Shown here piece by piece: positions 1 to 10,292 of a stretch of 64,000 nt of DNA. This stretch comes from Xenoacremonium recifei. Taxonomy: Eukaryota; Ascomycota; Sordariomycetes; Hypocreales; Nectriaceae. A model generated the notes under the pieces. That model was not told where the DNA came from and did no database searches. It saw only the letters and a list, made by a program, of their open reading frames with translations. The DNA lies in the NCBI GenBank assembly GCA_012184525.1, contig WOFQ01000035.1, forward strand, positions 1-64,000. The letters run 5' to 3'. The stretch's first letter is position 1. Each line of letters opens with the position of its first letter. Both the position numbers and the translations under genes were made by a program.

Positions 1-510
1 CTCGCAGGCGGACGTGGGGGTTGAGGATGGGGCGGGGGGGGGCGTTGTGAGCGGCGTGGGGTAGGATGTGAGGATGGGGAGGAGGAAGGCTTGCGGGGAG
101 GGGGGGAGGGGGGGTGAGGACGGGGCGATGAGGTTGTAGGTTGTGAGGGTTTCGGTGATGGTGGGGGGGATGTCCAGTTCGGAGAGGCTGTCGATGGTCA
201 GGGGCAGAGCGTATTGTTCTTGCAGGGCAGTGTCTTCTCTCCAACTCCGATAATCTAGCGCTTGTAATTCTTCAGGCAGGCTCTCGAAGATCTCCGACGC
301 CAGATAGTCCACAAACTCGGCCAGCTCCTCGGCATTCGTCTCTGGGTCCGGGGCCGATGTGGAGCTCTCCTTCTCCGCGACAGCTCCGTGCTTCCTCCTC
401 CGGCGCCGCTTCGGGGTCTCTTCTGTCGCCGAGGCTGGCTGCAGCAGTGTGGTGGAAAGGCAGTCGCGGAATAATGCATAGTTGTCGGGGTTTTCATCCA
501 TGGCGGACAT
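1..510 (-). CDS. N-terminal part of a probable HNH-type protein (cut by window edge)
   Basis: The minus strand is open for exactly 170 codons from the ATG at 510 to the window edge, with no stop; a second in-frame ATG lies at 501. The visible part has a basic patch (residues 34-41, KRRRRRK type), an acidic stretch followed by a well-formed helical segment (about residues 61-87), and a proline/threonine-rich linker that ends in A-C-E at the edge. This layout matches, from memory, small fungal proteins in which such an N-terminus leads into a Cys-rich HNH-like domain starting near that cysteine; that assignment is inference because the domain itself lies outside the window. The coding call rests on the uninterrupted frame and sensible composition. 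No intron is needed. Confidence 0.6.
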   Translation of the reverse strand, partial: MSAMDENPDNYALFRDCLSTTLLQPASATEETPKRRRRRKHGAVAEKESSTSAPDPETNAEELAEFVDYLASEIFESLPEELQALDYRSWREDTALQEQYALPLTIDSLSELDIPPTITETLTTYNLIAPSSPPLPPSPQAFLLPILTSYPTPLTTPPPAPSSTPTSACE

Positions 511-1219
511 GTTAACAAGTGATGGGCTGGATGACCGCGCAGGTTTGAAAGATGGAGCTCCGATCTTTCAGCTTTCTCTGTGACCCATAGTCAACTAAAT
601 TCGATTTATATCGCGTTGAAGAAATGAACTGAAAACCGGGGAAGGTTCAAGAGCGTTCGAAGCCTAAGCATGACCTTAAGTCTATTACGACATTTGGAAA
701 ACGCGATCCATCGAGAGATCTGCGGAGCTGTAGGGTAAGGAGCATGACGGGCGGGGGATCACATGACCGCCTCAACATCTAGAGACTGGACTGGACTGTT
801 GACTACACATCTGGTGCAAAGCATACAGCTTATTCACCATTCTTAAGCTTTTCTGATAGAGGCAAAGCACTTCATGCCCTTACTGACATGCTTCACTCAT
901 TGCATAAACAGAATGTGACACCATGCATGCACTGCCCCGTCCGCATTGCGGTTGGTCTACAGAATGTGCAACAATGAAGTAAATTTCAGCCAGCTAACAA
1001 GCCAATCATTGGGGAACACATGACACATCCGTTTAACCGATCAGCTGAGTATTTTGACTACGTTCCTTCAAAGGGAAGAATTTTAACAGTCCATATTTCC
1101 TGTTTTTGGGTCTGATACACTTACAATCCCGGCACCACAGCTTCTATGCTCCACCCCTGAAACAATAGGTCTGTATCCCCTTACGGATTCAAACATATAC
1201 AAACCAGCAGAAATATCGG
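511..1219. other. Intergenic region, divergent promoters
   Basis: This 709 bp stretch separates the minus-strand HNH-type gene from the plus-strand ubiquitin-like-domain gene, so it should hold both promoters. I see no convincing ORF, RNA gene or repeat in it. Confidence 0.6.
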
Positions 1220-2391
1220 ATGGCTTCACCTCTTAGCGTAGGGGACTGCATCGCCATCATTGATGTTGTCGTTAAAGGTATTCGCGCCGTGAGTGGCACA
1301 TCTGACGATGCGAAGGAGCTCGGCGGATTGATAGACGATGTGCTTCGCCTCAAGGATATCCTGGAGCAACTACCCAAACAAAGTTCGTTTCAGTCAACTA
1401 ACCAGCAAGCGAACACCAACGACCTCGATGGCGGTGTTAGACACTGTCAAGATGCTCTACTGGAACTGGCCGACGTGCTAAAGAAATATATTCCCATCAA
1501 CTCCAGAGCGAAAAGGTTTTACCGGCGGATTACTTGGACATTTGGGGGGAAGAAGAAGACCGAGCCGTTCCAGAAGCGTATCCAGAGTCTTACGACCAAC
1601 GTGCTCTTGATCCAGACTGGTCTGCAGAGGTATGTTTTTAAGACACGCAAAACCGTGCACTCGTTTCAAACCACTGACTTCATAATCTTCGAATTACACA
1701 GGCAAGCTATTGCAGACCTGAACGGAGTGGTCCAGAAACAAGGGAGTGATCTCTCGACCCAACTGGCACAGAGGAACGAAGAGATAAAAATGACTATATA
1801 CGCTGCCATCGACGAGCCACCCGATCAGGCACCCATTAAATTCCGAGACGCCACTGGTGACAAGTACCGGGTGCCGCTTAACCTCTGCATGCGTTTCGAG
1901 GTACGTTCCAACCGGGCCGTCGTGGTGTTCCCCTGCCTCTAATAACAAATGACCTACTCGAGCAGGATTTTTGCGACTTTCTCGCGTTCATCTTTAGGAA
2001 GAAAGAAATGTTGTTATCATTTATCACTAGGAAGGACTTCTGGCTCTTCACTCCAGCAGTCAATGGTTCACCGTGGTGGTATTTAATTCACGAAAATGAC
2101 TGGGTACAGGCCGCCCGCCCTGGGTCTCAACTGGGTATGTCCATGTTCGGTGCAGATTCCATCGGGCGGGGTGACCTGTCTTGGAGCCGCTATAAGCGAA
2201 CTATACAGACCAAGCACGGAAGACCGCGACGGTCAGAAACAAGTACAGAGGCCTTGAGAAACGAGACTTGGCCTCTGATCCGAGGACAACATAAAGACTC
2301 CCATATCCGATTCTCGAACCCTGTACCGCCATGGAGCTCGCTCCCACAGGATCTCGAGTTTCGTTGGTGGTATGCCCCATCAGAAGTATAA
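1220..2391 (+). CDS. Fungal STAND-type N-terminal domain plus ubiquitin-like domain protein
   Basis: Three exons (1220-1629, 1702-1900, 1966-2391) with 72 and 65 nt GT-AG introns give a 344-residue protein. The first ~170 residues are helical and resemble the fungal N-terminal domain found on STAND/NACHT proteins (it opens with MASPLSVGDCIAIIDVV and contains a coiled helix bundle). After the first intron comes a segment beginning PIKFRDATGDKYRVPLNLC, the hallmark of the fungal-type ubiquitin-like domain (ULD), which is completed only after intron 2 (DFCDFLAFIF). No NTPase follows: the protein ends in a polar tail. Proteins of this type are common and uncharacterised in ascomycetes; a role in signalling or non-self recognition is inferred from the domain company it keeps. 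The 3' end is the least certain part, since another frame stays open to 2695. Confidence 0.72.
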
Positions 2392-3007
2392 GCCAAAGGC
2401 AAGGTTAACCTCTAAGCATGATGTACGCAGGTCTGAGCCAGCTTTATTTGGTCCAGTTTCGATGACACAACCGTCAAACGACATGACCCCTTTGAAAGTG
2501 ATGAATAGCCTCGTTTCCTCTCAACCCACGCACTGTAGTGCAAGTTCCTCAAAAGGGCGATGCCAAAACGACATACTCGAACCTGAGGATTTTGGAGAGC
2601 GATATGTTCTAATCTGTTCAGCGAGAAAAGGGCATTTTATGAGGATCAACAGGGAAGATTTATACAGCGAAGGAGATGGTGGCAGCGATGGGTAAGTAGT
2701 AGGATGACAAAACTAAAGTTTGTGTTACTGGTGTATAGATGAATGGGCGATCTGATTTAAAGGACTAGAAATTAAACTCCCCCCTTGGTGTGCTAGCAGA
2801 GAGTCTTCTTTAATGGGCCATGGGAAACCGGAAATCATGCCCGGACAATGATGTGGACGACAAGAGTATTAGCGGGGAGAGGAGGAAATCGATTGTCACA
2901 GAATCAGCGATACTCTCTGGCTAACAAGAATTCAAATAGAGGTAATACAAAATAACCAGGAGGAAACTTTCATCGCACGTTCGCGCCAATCTTGCCACTA
3001 TCCCGTA
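2392..3007. other. Intergenic region between convergent genes
   Basis: This 616 bp stretch lies between the convergent ULD gene and the selenium-binding-protein homologue. A second frame is open from 2372 to 2695, overlapping the end of the ULD gene, and could be an extra exon, but I found no splice pair that joins it convincingly. The rest shows nothing recognisable. Confidence 0.5.
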
Positions 3008-4456
3008 CTAGATGCGCGCTTTGTCTAGCGGCGACAGCGATGGCCAACAGTACGAATCTGTCGACGCATCTCCACCTTGCAATCTGATCTGATGTATTCT
3101 GAGGCCTTTGAACTGTTCTCCCTGAGGAAAGAAGTCTTTGTCAATGCTCATACCGCCGTTTTCAACGTCCACATTGACCTTCACCATCCAATTCCCAACA
3201 CCGTCCGGATAGAATTGGTCGTCCCAGGTACCATATATTGAACTGGTGAAGTAGATATGGCGACCATCGCGACTGATTTCAACCATCTGGGGTCCTCCCG
3301 GACAAGGAACATCCGGACTAGAAGGATGAGGGGTGTGGTTCACTACACCTCCAAGACGGATCGATCCTGTTTGGACGGGATGTGAGGGATCTGTGACGTC
3401 AAATTGCTTCAGCTCGCCAGTTGCCCAGCAGGACACATAGAGATATTTATCATCGACCGAGAGGTCAATGTCCGTGACGATCGGAGGCGCAGCGCCAAAA
3501 GGTCTCAGGAGCGGGGGCAGAAGAGAGACATCGGATACAGGCTCAGCAGGAATGGTAATGACCTTCTCAACTGCCCACTTCGGGTCGTCTTTCGTAGACG
3601 ATGGGTCAAGATACCAGCGGAAGACAGATCCCGAGAGATCTTTAGTCGAAATGGCAACACCGAAGAATCCCCACGTAGCGTCTGGGTTATGTGATGGGCG
3701 CACTTCAAGCACCATCTGTTGGTCCTCGCCGAGGTCGATTCGCTGGTGGTGTTTGCCTTTGGATAGATTCCAAAAATGAATCGAATGGCCGTACTGATTA
3801 GCGAGGAGCTTATCAACGAGTAGGCCATTCTCAATTAAGGATGGGGAGGCCCATTCGCTGGTAATCAGACAGTCTCCATTGAGGTGCCACCATGCATCGT
3901 AGTGATAATGCTGCGGGCCATGATCTGTCTCCCAGGCGCGTACAACCTCGAATGTATCGTGATCGAGAAGCGCGATGCCCCCTCGTCCATCATGGTCACC
4001 CTCTGGGCCTCCCAGGCACGTAACGAATATGCCTTCGGGGCCACAGTGCACTGTATGCGGTTTCGAGTACCCGGCAACACGTGAAAGAGTCTTGCCTTCA
4101 ATAATTTTGAGGAGTTTTGGGTGACGAGGATCTGGGCCAACATCGAAGATATGGATGTTTGATGAACGCAGGCCGGGGACAATGAGGTAGCGACGGCGTA
4201 GGCCATCCATGCAATGGCCTTCGTGCTTGAACGCGCTGGAGCAGGCATTCCAACCGAAGTGATGTAGCTCATCAAAGAACCCTGGCGTTTCGGCCCAGCC
4301 AACCACCGTTGCATATGTACTGGAATTTGGATCTAAATCTACAACGGCCAGAGCATCGTGTTTCTGCCCGCTGGGGTCGAGCGCTACAACGTAGGCCAAT
4401 TCCTCCCGAGGCGCGACTATGGCATGATAGGCTGAAGGATAGAATGTAGGATCCAT
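3008..4456 (-). CDS. Selenium-binding protein / methanethiol oxidase homologue (SBP56 family)
   Basis: A single exon of 482 residues. I start it at the ATG at 4456 (MDPTFYPSAYHAI) because family similarity begins there; the frame is open for 46 codons further upstream. Family hallmarks are an early P-R-E-E segment, DELHHFGWNACSSAF with the conserved cysteine, YLIVPGLRSSNIHIFDVG, a histidine-rich region (KPHTVHCG), TEWASPSLIENG, DIDLSVDDKYLYVSCWATG and PGGPQMVEISRDGRHIYFTSS. SBP56 proteins are beta-propellers; the human and bacterial members oxidise methanethiol to formaldehyde, H2S and H2O2. Applying that reaction to this protein is inference. The divergent neighbour is a catalase-peroxidase, which would remove the H2O2. 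Family identity is secure; substrate is not shown by sequence. Confidence 0.9.
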   Translation of the reverse strand: MDPTFYPSAYHAIVAPREELAYVVALDPSGQKHDALAVVDLDPNSSTYATVVGWAETPGFFDELHHFGWNACSSAFKHEGHCMDGLRRRYLIVPGLRSSNIHIFDVGPDPRHPKLLKIIEGKTLSRVAGYSKPHTVHCGPEGIFVTCLGGPEGDHDGRGGIALLDHDTFEVVRAWETDHGPQHYHYDAWWHLNGDCLITSEWASPSLIENGLLVDKLLANQYGHSIHFWNLSKGKHHQRIDLGEDQQMVLEVRPSHNPDATWGFFGVAISTKDLSGSVFRWYLDPSSTKDDPKWAVEKVITIPAEPVSDVSLLPPLLRPFGAAPPIVTDIDLSVDDKYLYVSCWATGELKQFDVTDPSHPVQTGSIRLGGVVNHTPHPSSPDVPCPGGPQMVEISRDGRHIYFTSSIYGTWDDQFYPDGVGNWMVKVNVDVENGGMSIDKDFFPQGEQFKGLRIHQIRLQGGDASTDSYCWPSLSPLDKARI

Positions 4457-5789
4457 CTTGAGTGAAGAGCTTTGGTGTACCTTTATGAAGGGTTTCTGAC
4501 TAAAGTCAATCACGAAACGAATAATTGGATAAGAGGGAGATGCTCTTATGAAGCTCTTATCAAGCACTATTGGTACTCGCAGTCTAGACATCACTGTGGA
4601 GGACGAGGGTTACTATTTGTATTGCGAATTCATTTGCGATGCTCTGGCGTAGACGGTGACCAGCTCTTGCGTCGGGCTTCTTGAGAACTTTGGTCGCCGA
4701 CCACACGTCATACTTACTTCTCCTAACTGCTGAAAGAGAGCCTCCCCCTTTCTGCATTGGATGAACGCTGTCTAGAACCTTAACCCCAGACCTGGCATTA
4801 CCCCGGATTCCCTAGAGAGCGGGGTAGACAAGGGGGCGGATCATCCGGATGCTTTGTAATTAACCAGTGAACCGCGTTCCTCCATTAAGACTGCTTCGAT
4901 TTGGAATATGGAGTTCTTCTCGCAACGAAGTTCAAATTTGACTTCTTACCTGTGGCAGCCTCCTGAATGGTACCATAGCATGGTCTCATCATCAAGAAAG
5001 GTCGTCACGAGGATCCAGCAGGCCGCATCCAAGCCAGTTTATCTTAAAAACAAGCATGTCGTCGTTAAAATCGGGGTAAATAGCACTTCCTTGTGGCCCA
5101 TTGATGAACGGTATACTCTTACTTATGGCTTAGAAGCCGTGGCACTCGAATGGATGGGAAAGGGGTATTCACCTTATACGAGATCAAGATGCAAGCATCT
5201 GTGGAGTATTTTCAGCCTGGAGGGTGCTTGGGCAATAAGGCGACAAATATTCCAAATAAATGGTGAGCCGGTTCAACTTCAGTTCTTATCATCTGACCAG
5301 TTACGTTCCTCCCTTTGGTATCATGACAAATAAGTCTCGTTTAGGAGCGGATGAAACTCGGGGTTCTCACACCAACTCTGTGACGTTGGTGCCCTGCCAT
5401 AAAGAGTTGAGGGTGTACTGTACGCTGATCTTTACTCTATTCCTCGAAGATTTGATCCCCGGGATGAGTAATTCTGATATGTCTCCAAAAGGAAGGATGA
5501 GTAGAACTGAAGGTCCCCGAGCCACTGAGGTCTTCCATTTGAGCAGTAACATGTATTCCTCTTCATGTTCACCGAAACATTGAGTGCCGACAGATTAAAA
5601 GCTGTTGTGAGAGGCTCTTGCCAGTGTTGCATTTCACATTCGCTTGCGGGGACCTAGCATGGTTCCCGAGTATATGATTACGCTGTCTATAAATTCGGGT
5701 ATGAGCACGGCTCTCGCATCTGAGTTGAGCTACAACGAGCATCCCATTATTTACAGACTCCCGCATTTTAAATTCAAATACCGAGAAAA
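4457..5789. other. Long divergent intergenic region (SBP56 / catalase-peroxidase)
   Basis: This 1.33 kb stretch holds both start regions. Short open frames at 4908-5333 and 5260-5583 have no recognisable domains or splice links and look spurious. No repeat or RNA gene seen. Confidence 0.5.
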
Positions 5790-8084
5790 ATGGCGCAGAA
5801 AAACTGTCCCGTCCTCCATCACGCAAATTTGGGCATTGGCGGTACTAAGAATCGTGATTGGTGGCCAAACCGCTTGAAGCTTGACGCCCTGCGCCAGAAC
5901 AGTGCTCTATCTAGCCCTCTCGGCGCCGACTTCAATTACGCCGAGGCGTTCAAGACCCTTGATTATTACGGGCTCAAAAGGGATTTGACTGCCTTGATGA
6001 CTGATTCGCAGGATTGGTGGCCTGCGGACTTCGGTCATTATGGTGGCCTCTTTATACGTATGACTTGGCATGGTGCCGGGACCTATCGTGTATTCGACGG
6101 TCGTGGCGGTGCCGGACAGGTATAATCCATATAACTCTTCTGGATATGTATATAACTATACTAATGATAACTGTTCTTCCAGGGCCTGCAGAGATTTTCT
6201 CCCGTCAATAGCTGGCCAGACAACGTGAACCTGGATAAGGCTCGTCGTCTACTGTGGCCTATCAAGCAAAAATATGGCAACAAAATTTCTTGGGCAGATT
6301 TACTGGTCTTGACTGGTAATGTTGCCCTTGAATCTATGGGTTTCAAGACTATTGGGTTCGCCGGCGGTCGCCTTGATGCTTGGGAGGCTGATGAAACCAC
6401 CTACTGGGGTGCCGAGAAAGAATGGATGGGCAATGATGCCCGCTATGCAGGCGACAATGCTTCTGCTAGCGAACCATCTCTGGAAACCCCCCTCGCAGCT
6501 TCTCACATGGGATTGATTTACGTCAATCCTGAAGGCCCAAACGGGAAACCCGATCCTGTTGGTGCTGCTAAGGATATCCGCGATACCTTTGCGCGTATGG
6601 CCATGAATGATGAAGAAACTGTGGCCCTCATTGCTGGGGGCCATACTTTTGGCAAGACACACGGAATAGCCCCCGTTCATCATCTCGGTAAAGAACCAGA
6701 GGCTGCCGGAATTGAAGAACAGGGCCTCGGCTGGCGCAACAGCTATGAAACTGGGAGTGGTCCCCATACCATCACCAGCGGCATAGAGGTTACATGGACC
6801 AAGACCCCTTCTAAGTGGAGTCATCAATTCCTTGATTACCTCTTCAACTTCGATTGGGAAGTGGTAAAGAGTCCAGCCGGTGCCTGGCAATGGGTGGCAA
6901 CAAATACAGGGCCTATTATCCCTGATGCCCATGACCCCGACAAGAAGCATTTACCGACTATGATGACGACAGATATTGCTTTACGTTTTGACCCCGAATA
7001 TGTCAGAATATCGCGTCAATTTATGCAAAACCCCAGACAATTTGAGGAGGCTTTTGCTCGCGCTTGGTTCAAGCTCATCCATCGCGACATGGGCCCGGTT
7101 TCCCGCTATCTTGGCCCAGAAATTCCGAAGCAAACGTTCACCTGGCAAGATCCTATCCCGCCCGTCAGTCACAAGTTGGTTGAGCAAGAGGATATCGCAA
7201 AGCTAAAGCAGGAGATATTGGCCCTTGGTCTGGATACTTCCAAGCTTATATCTACCGCTTGGGCCTCAGCTTCAACTTTTCGTGGGAGCGACAAGCGTGG
7301 CGGCGCAAATGGAGCTCGGATTCGTCTCAAACCCCAGATAGATTGGAAAGTGAACGACCCAGTCAATTTATGTCAGGTTCTTGGATCCCTCGAAGATCTC
7401 CAGAAACGGTTCAATTCATCTGGGACTGACAAGAAGGTCTCGCTGGCTGACCTGATCGTCCTGGCTGGATCGACTGCCATTGAGAAGGCTGCCAAAGATG
7501 GTGGTTATGACATTACCGTCCCATTCACGCCTGGCCGTATGGATGCTTCACAAGAAGACACTGATATCGAATCGATCGGCTATTTAGAGCCACTTGTAGA
7601 TGGGTTCCGAAACTATGGCTCATCTACATCTACTGTCAAACTTGAAGAATTCCTGATCGACAAGGCCAATTTACTTACATTAACACCGCCAGAGATGACA
7701 GTCTTAGTCGGTGGGCTCCGATCCTTGAATACTAATTGGGATGGTTCCAGACATGGCATTCTGACTGAATATCCTGGAATATTGAAGAATGATTTCTTCA
7801 CCAATCTTCTGGATATGAACACGACTTGGAAAGCCACTGACTCTGACGGCGATATTTTTGAGGGCACAGACCGGAAGAGCGGACGTCAGAAATGGACTGC
7901 AACTAGGAATGATCTCATCTTTAGCTCCCACAGCGAGCTGCGCGCGATTGCCGAAGTCTATGCATCTTCTGACGGTGAGGAGAAATTTGTTACGGATTTT
8001 GTGGCTGCTTGGGCGAAAGTGATGGATTTGGACCGCTTTGAATTGCGGCTGGCTCCTACGGCCCACGGCTCGAGTAGGCTGTGA
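5790..8084 (+). CDS. katG: Bifunctional catalase-peroxidase
   Basis: Two exons (5790-6119, 6183-8084) around a 63 nt intron with a CTAAT branch site encode about 743 residues, the normal length. The N-terminal haem domain has the distal site (Arg90, Trp93, His94 in FIRMTWHGAGTYR) and the proximal site (His264 in GGHTFGKTHG). Tyr223 in MGLIYVNPEGP and Met249 in FARMAMND, with Trp93, fit the Met-Tyr-Trp crosslink that gives KatG its catalase activity. The C-terminal half is the degenerate non-haem peroxidase domain. There is no signal peptide, so it should be an intracellular KatG1-type enzyme that converts H2O2 to water and oxygen. In fungi it is also known as cpeA or cat-2. It is transcribed away from a gene whose product may make H2O2. 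Confidence 0.97.
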
Positions 8085-8833
8085 TTTATGTCAGGCTCGA
8101 TGATGTTCTGAACGGTGTCACTCCTTTCGTATGCTCCTAGGGTAGTATGATTGTATTGATGTCTGGCTTATCTTAAAATTGTCTGACCGACCTCCCAAAT
8201 ACGCGCTGTTTAACTGAGTCATCGTTCCAAGTCTCGTCGCCCGTGCTGGGCTTACGCTCTTATGAGGCGAGACATTTGAGCTAAGGCTTAGGTTGTAGCT
8301 TATCGCATGGCGGCAGCAGTTTCATAAGCTCTCAAATACGGAGGACAGAAATCGCTCTGATATAACAACGGAAAATAAAAGGATCCCAGAAGAGTTCTAG
8401 AAGTTCGCTCTTGCGTTTATTACTGGGTGTCGCAGACAAGAAATGAAGGCCAAGCCATGCTTTGAGTAAACGGGATGAGAAGCGCTCCAACAAGATCACC
8501 CCTCCTCAGCCAGTTGGATCTCCGAGGCTTTTTCTCTCTCTTTAATCCGGACCACAGAAAACCGACGATCCACCGCTAGAGCATGATATGGGCAAGAAGA
8601 TTGCTATCAAGGTGTCTGCGCCCAGTCACGTAGCTTGGAAGACATGGTGTTAGACCGTCGGCGCTCTGTGGCCCGATGGCGCGGGGTGGATCGACCGATG
8701 CCAGCTTTCGAGTCCGCTCTTCCAGCATGCCTATTTAAGAAAGTTCGGGATGAGCTGGATACTGGTTTGCTGTATAGCTAAACGATCCTGGTCCCCAAGT
8801 TAGCAAAGGAGACGCCCATTCAAGACCTTCAAG
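8085..8833. other. Intergenic region between katG and an SDR gene
   Basis: This 749 bp region holds the katG 3' end and the promoter of the SDR at 8834. Apart from the TATA-like element listed separately I see nothing specific. Confidence 0.5.
8732..8738 (+). promoter_or_regulatory. TATA-like element of the SDR gene at 8834
   Basis: TATTTAA lies about 100 bp upstream of the ATG at 8834, a normal distance for a fungal TATA element. This is a position-based guess. Confidence 0.35.
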
Positions 8834-9884
8834 ATGTCTATGAACTTTGAGGATTGTGCCAAGGTCCGAGAGGGATTCCCTCGGCCCTTCCCGAACACCC
8901 CTTCAAATGTTCTTGAGCAGCTGAAGATGGCCGGTAAGGTGGTCGTAGTCAATGGCGCCGCCGATGGGATTGGACTGGCTGTGGCAGAAGCGATGGCCGA
9001 AGCTGGAGCAAATGTTGCTATGTGGTACAACTCGTGAGTCGGGCCTTGGACAACGGACAACACGGAGGCTGATTTTTGTAGAAACGACGCAGCAGTTACA
9101 AAGGCGGAAGATCTCTCAAAGAAGCATTCGATAAAGGCGGTGCCGTATAAGGTTGACGGTAGGTTGCTCTCATTGATCTTGCAAAAGCCGCCAATTACTC
9201 ACACAGGGGCAACAGTTTCGGACCACGACCAGGTACAGAAGACCATCCCCGAAGTGGTTAAGGACTTTGGAAAGATCGATGTGTTCATCGCAAATGCCGG
9301 TATGCGCTGCAGATCTTCTTAAAATGACTTTGGCCGCAGACTAATGTGGCTCCCAAGGCATGGCCATTTCAAAGCCCATCCTCGAACAGACCATCCCCGA
9401 GTACAGGAAGCAAATGTCCGTGAACGGTAAGGATAACCCCAGAAATAAACTTAGCTATGAATTTGTATTAACCTCATGTGTAGTTGATGGCGTTCTCTTC
9501 TGTGCTAAATACGCCGGAGAGGTCTTCAAGAGTCAAGGCTTCGGCAACTTGATCATCACTTCTAGCATGAGCGCGCACATCGTCAACGTCCCCACTGATC
9601 AACCAGTTTACAATGCGAGCAAGGCTTTTATTACTCATTTTGGAAAGTCCTTGGCGCGAGAATGGAGAGAGTTTGCTCGCGTGAATATCGTGTCCCCTGG
9701 GTTCTTCGACACGAAAATGGGTGCCAGCCCGCTTGCGATTAATGAGGCCTACCGAATGTCGGCATTCGGACGACAGGGCCACGTGAAGGAGATTAAGGGT
9801 CTCTATCTCTACTTGGCTAGTGATGCCTCAACTTACATGACCGGTAGCGATGTTCTAATTGATGGCGGCTACGTTCTTCCTTAA
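8834..9884 (+). CDS. Short-chain dehydrogenase/reductase, sorbose reductase / polyol dehydrogenase type
   Basis: Five exons (8834-9033, 9082-9158, 9207-9299, 9358-9426, 9484-9884) with introns of 48-58 nt encode 279 residues. The Rossmann motif is unusual: NGAADGIG, with Asn where most SDRs have Thr or Ser before GA. The rest is standard: NAG in IDVFIANAG, the catalytic Ser in SSMSAH, the YNASK catalytic pair, and the C-terminal TGSDVLIDGGY. The N-terminal extension of about 35 residues is seen in fungal NADP-dependent sorbose reductase, mannitol and arabinitol dehydrogenase-like SDRs. It should interconvert a ketose and a polyol in the cytosol; the exact sugar cannot be read from sequence. 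It is convergent with a sugar transporter, and a second SDR and a regulator follow, suggesting a sugar/polyol gene group. Confidence 0.88.
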
Positions 9885-10292
9885 GCATCGATCGGGAGTT
9901 GCGGACCATGGGAAGGCATCATAGAACGGCGTCAGTTTAGAATAACAAGGCATATCAAATTCACCTCCAATCATTGAAATTCTGTGCCGTGAGTTAGGCT
10001 TGTGATGTCTTTTTATATCCAATTCGCGCATCGAAGGAATGCTAGATTAACCAACGTCTGACTGCCCGTAAGAGCTTCTCAAAGAGAGTGCCAAGTACCA
10101 ATGAAGAAATTGAAAGCCGTGAGTAGTGTCGCATATTGTACAACACACTTCTGACTGAAAATATGTAAGCTGTAACTTGGCACTTGGGTTGATCCTTTTT
10201 GGTGGCTATCGTCTAGTTATACGTCTAAGCTAATGCAAATCGGCACTCTAGTTGCTAGCCTTGCCCCGAGGACCAAACAGAGATCTCTTCAC
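9885..10292. other. Intergenic region between convergent genes
   Basis: This 408 bp stretch holds the 3' ends of the SDR and the sugar transporter. Nothing else is seen. Confidence 0.5.

Noticed and set aside
2372..2695. Plus-strand open frame after the ULD gene
   Set aside because: It overlaps the preceding stop in another frame; no domain and no convincing splice site joins it. It is kept only as an uncertainty about the 3' end.
4908..5583. Two overlapping plus-strand frames upstream of katG
   Set aside because: No domain, no codon-bias feel and no splice partners.
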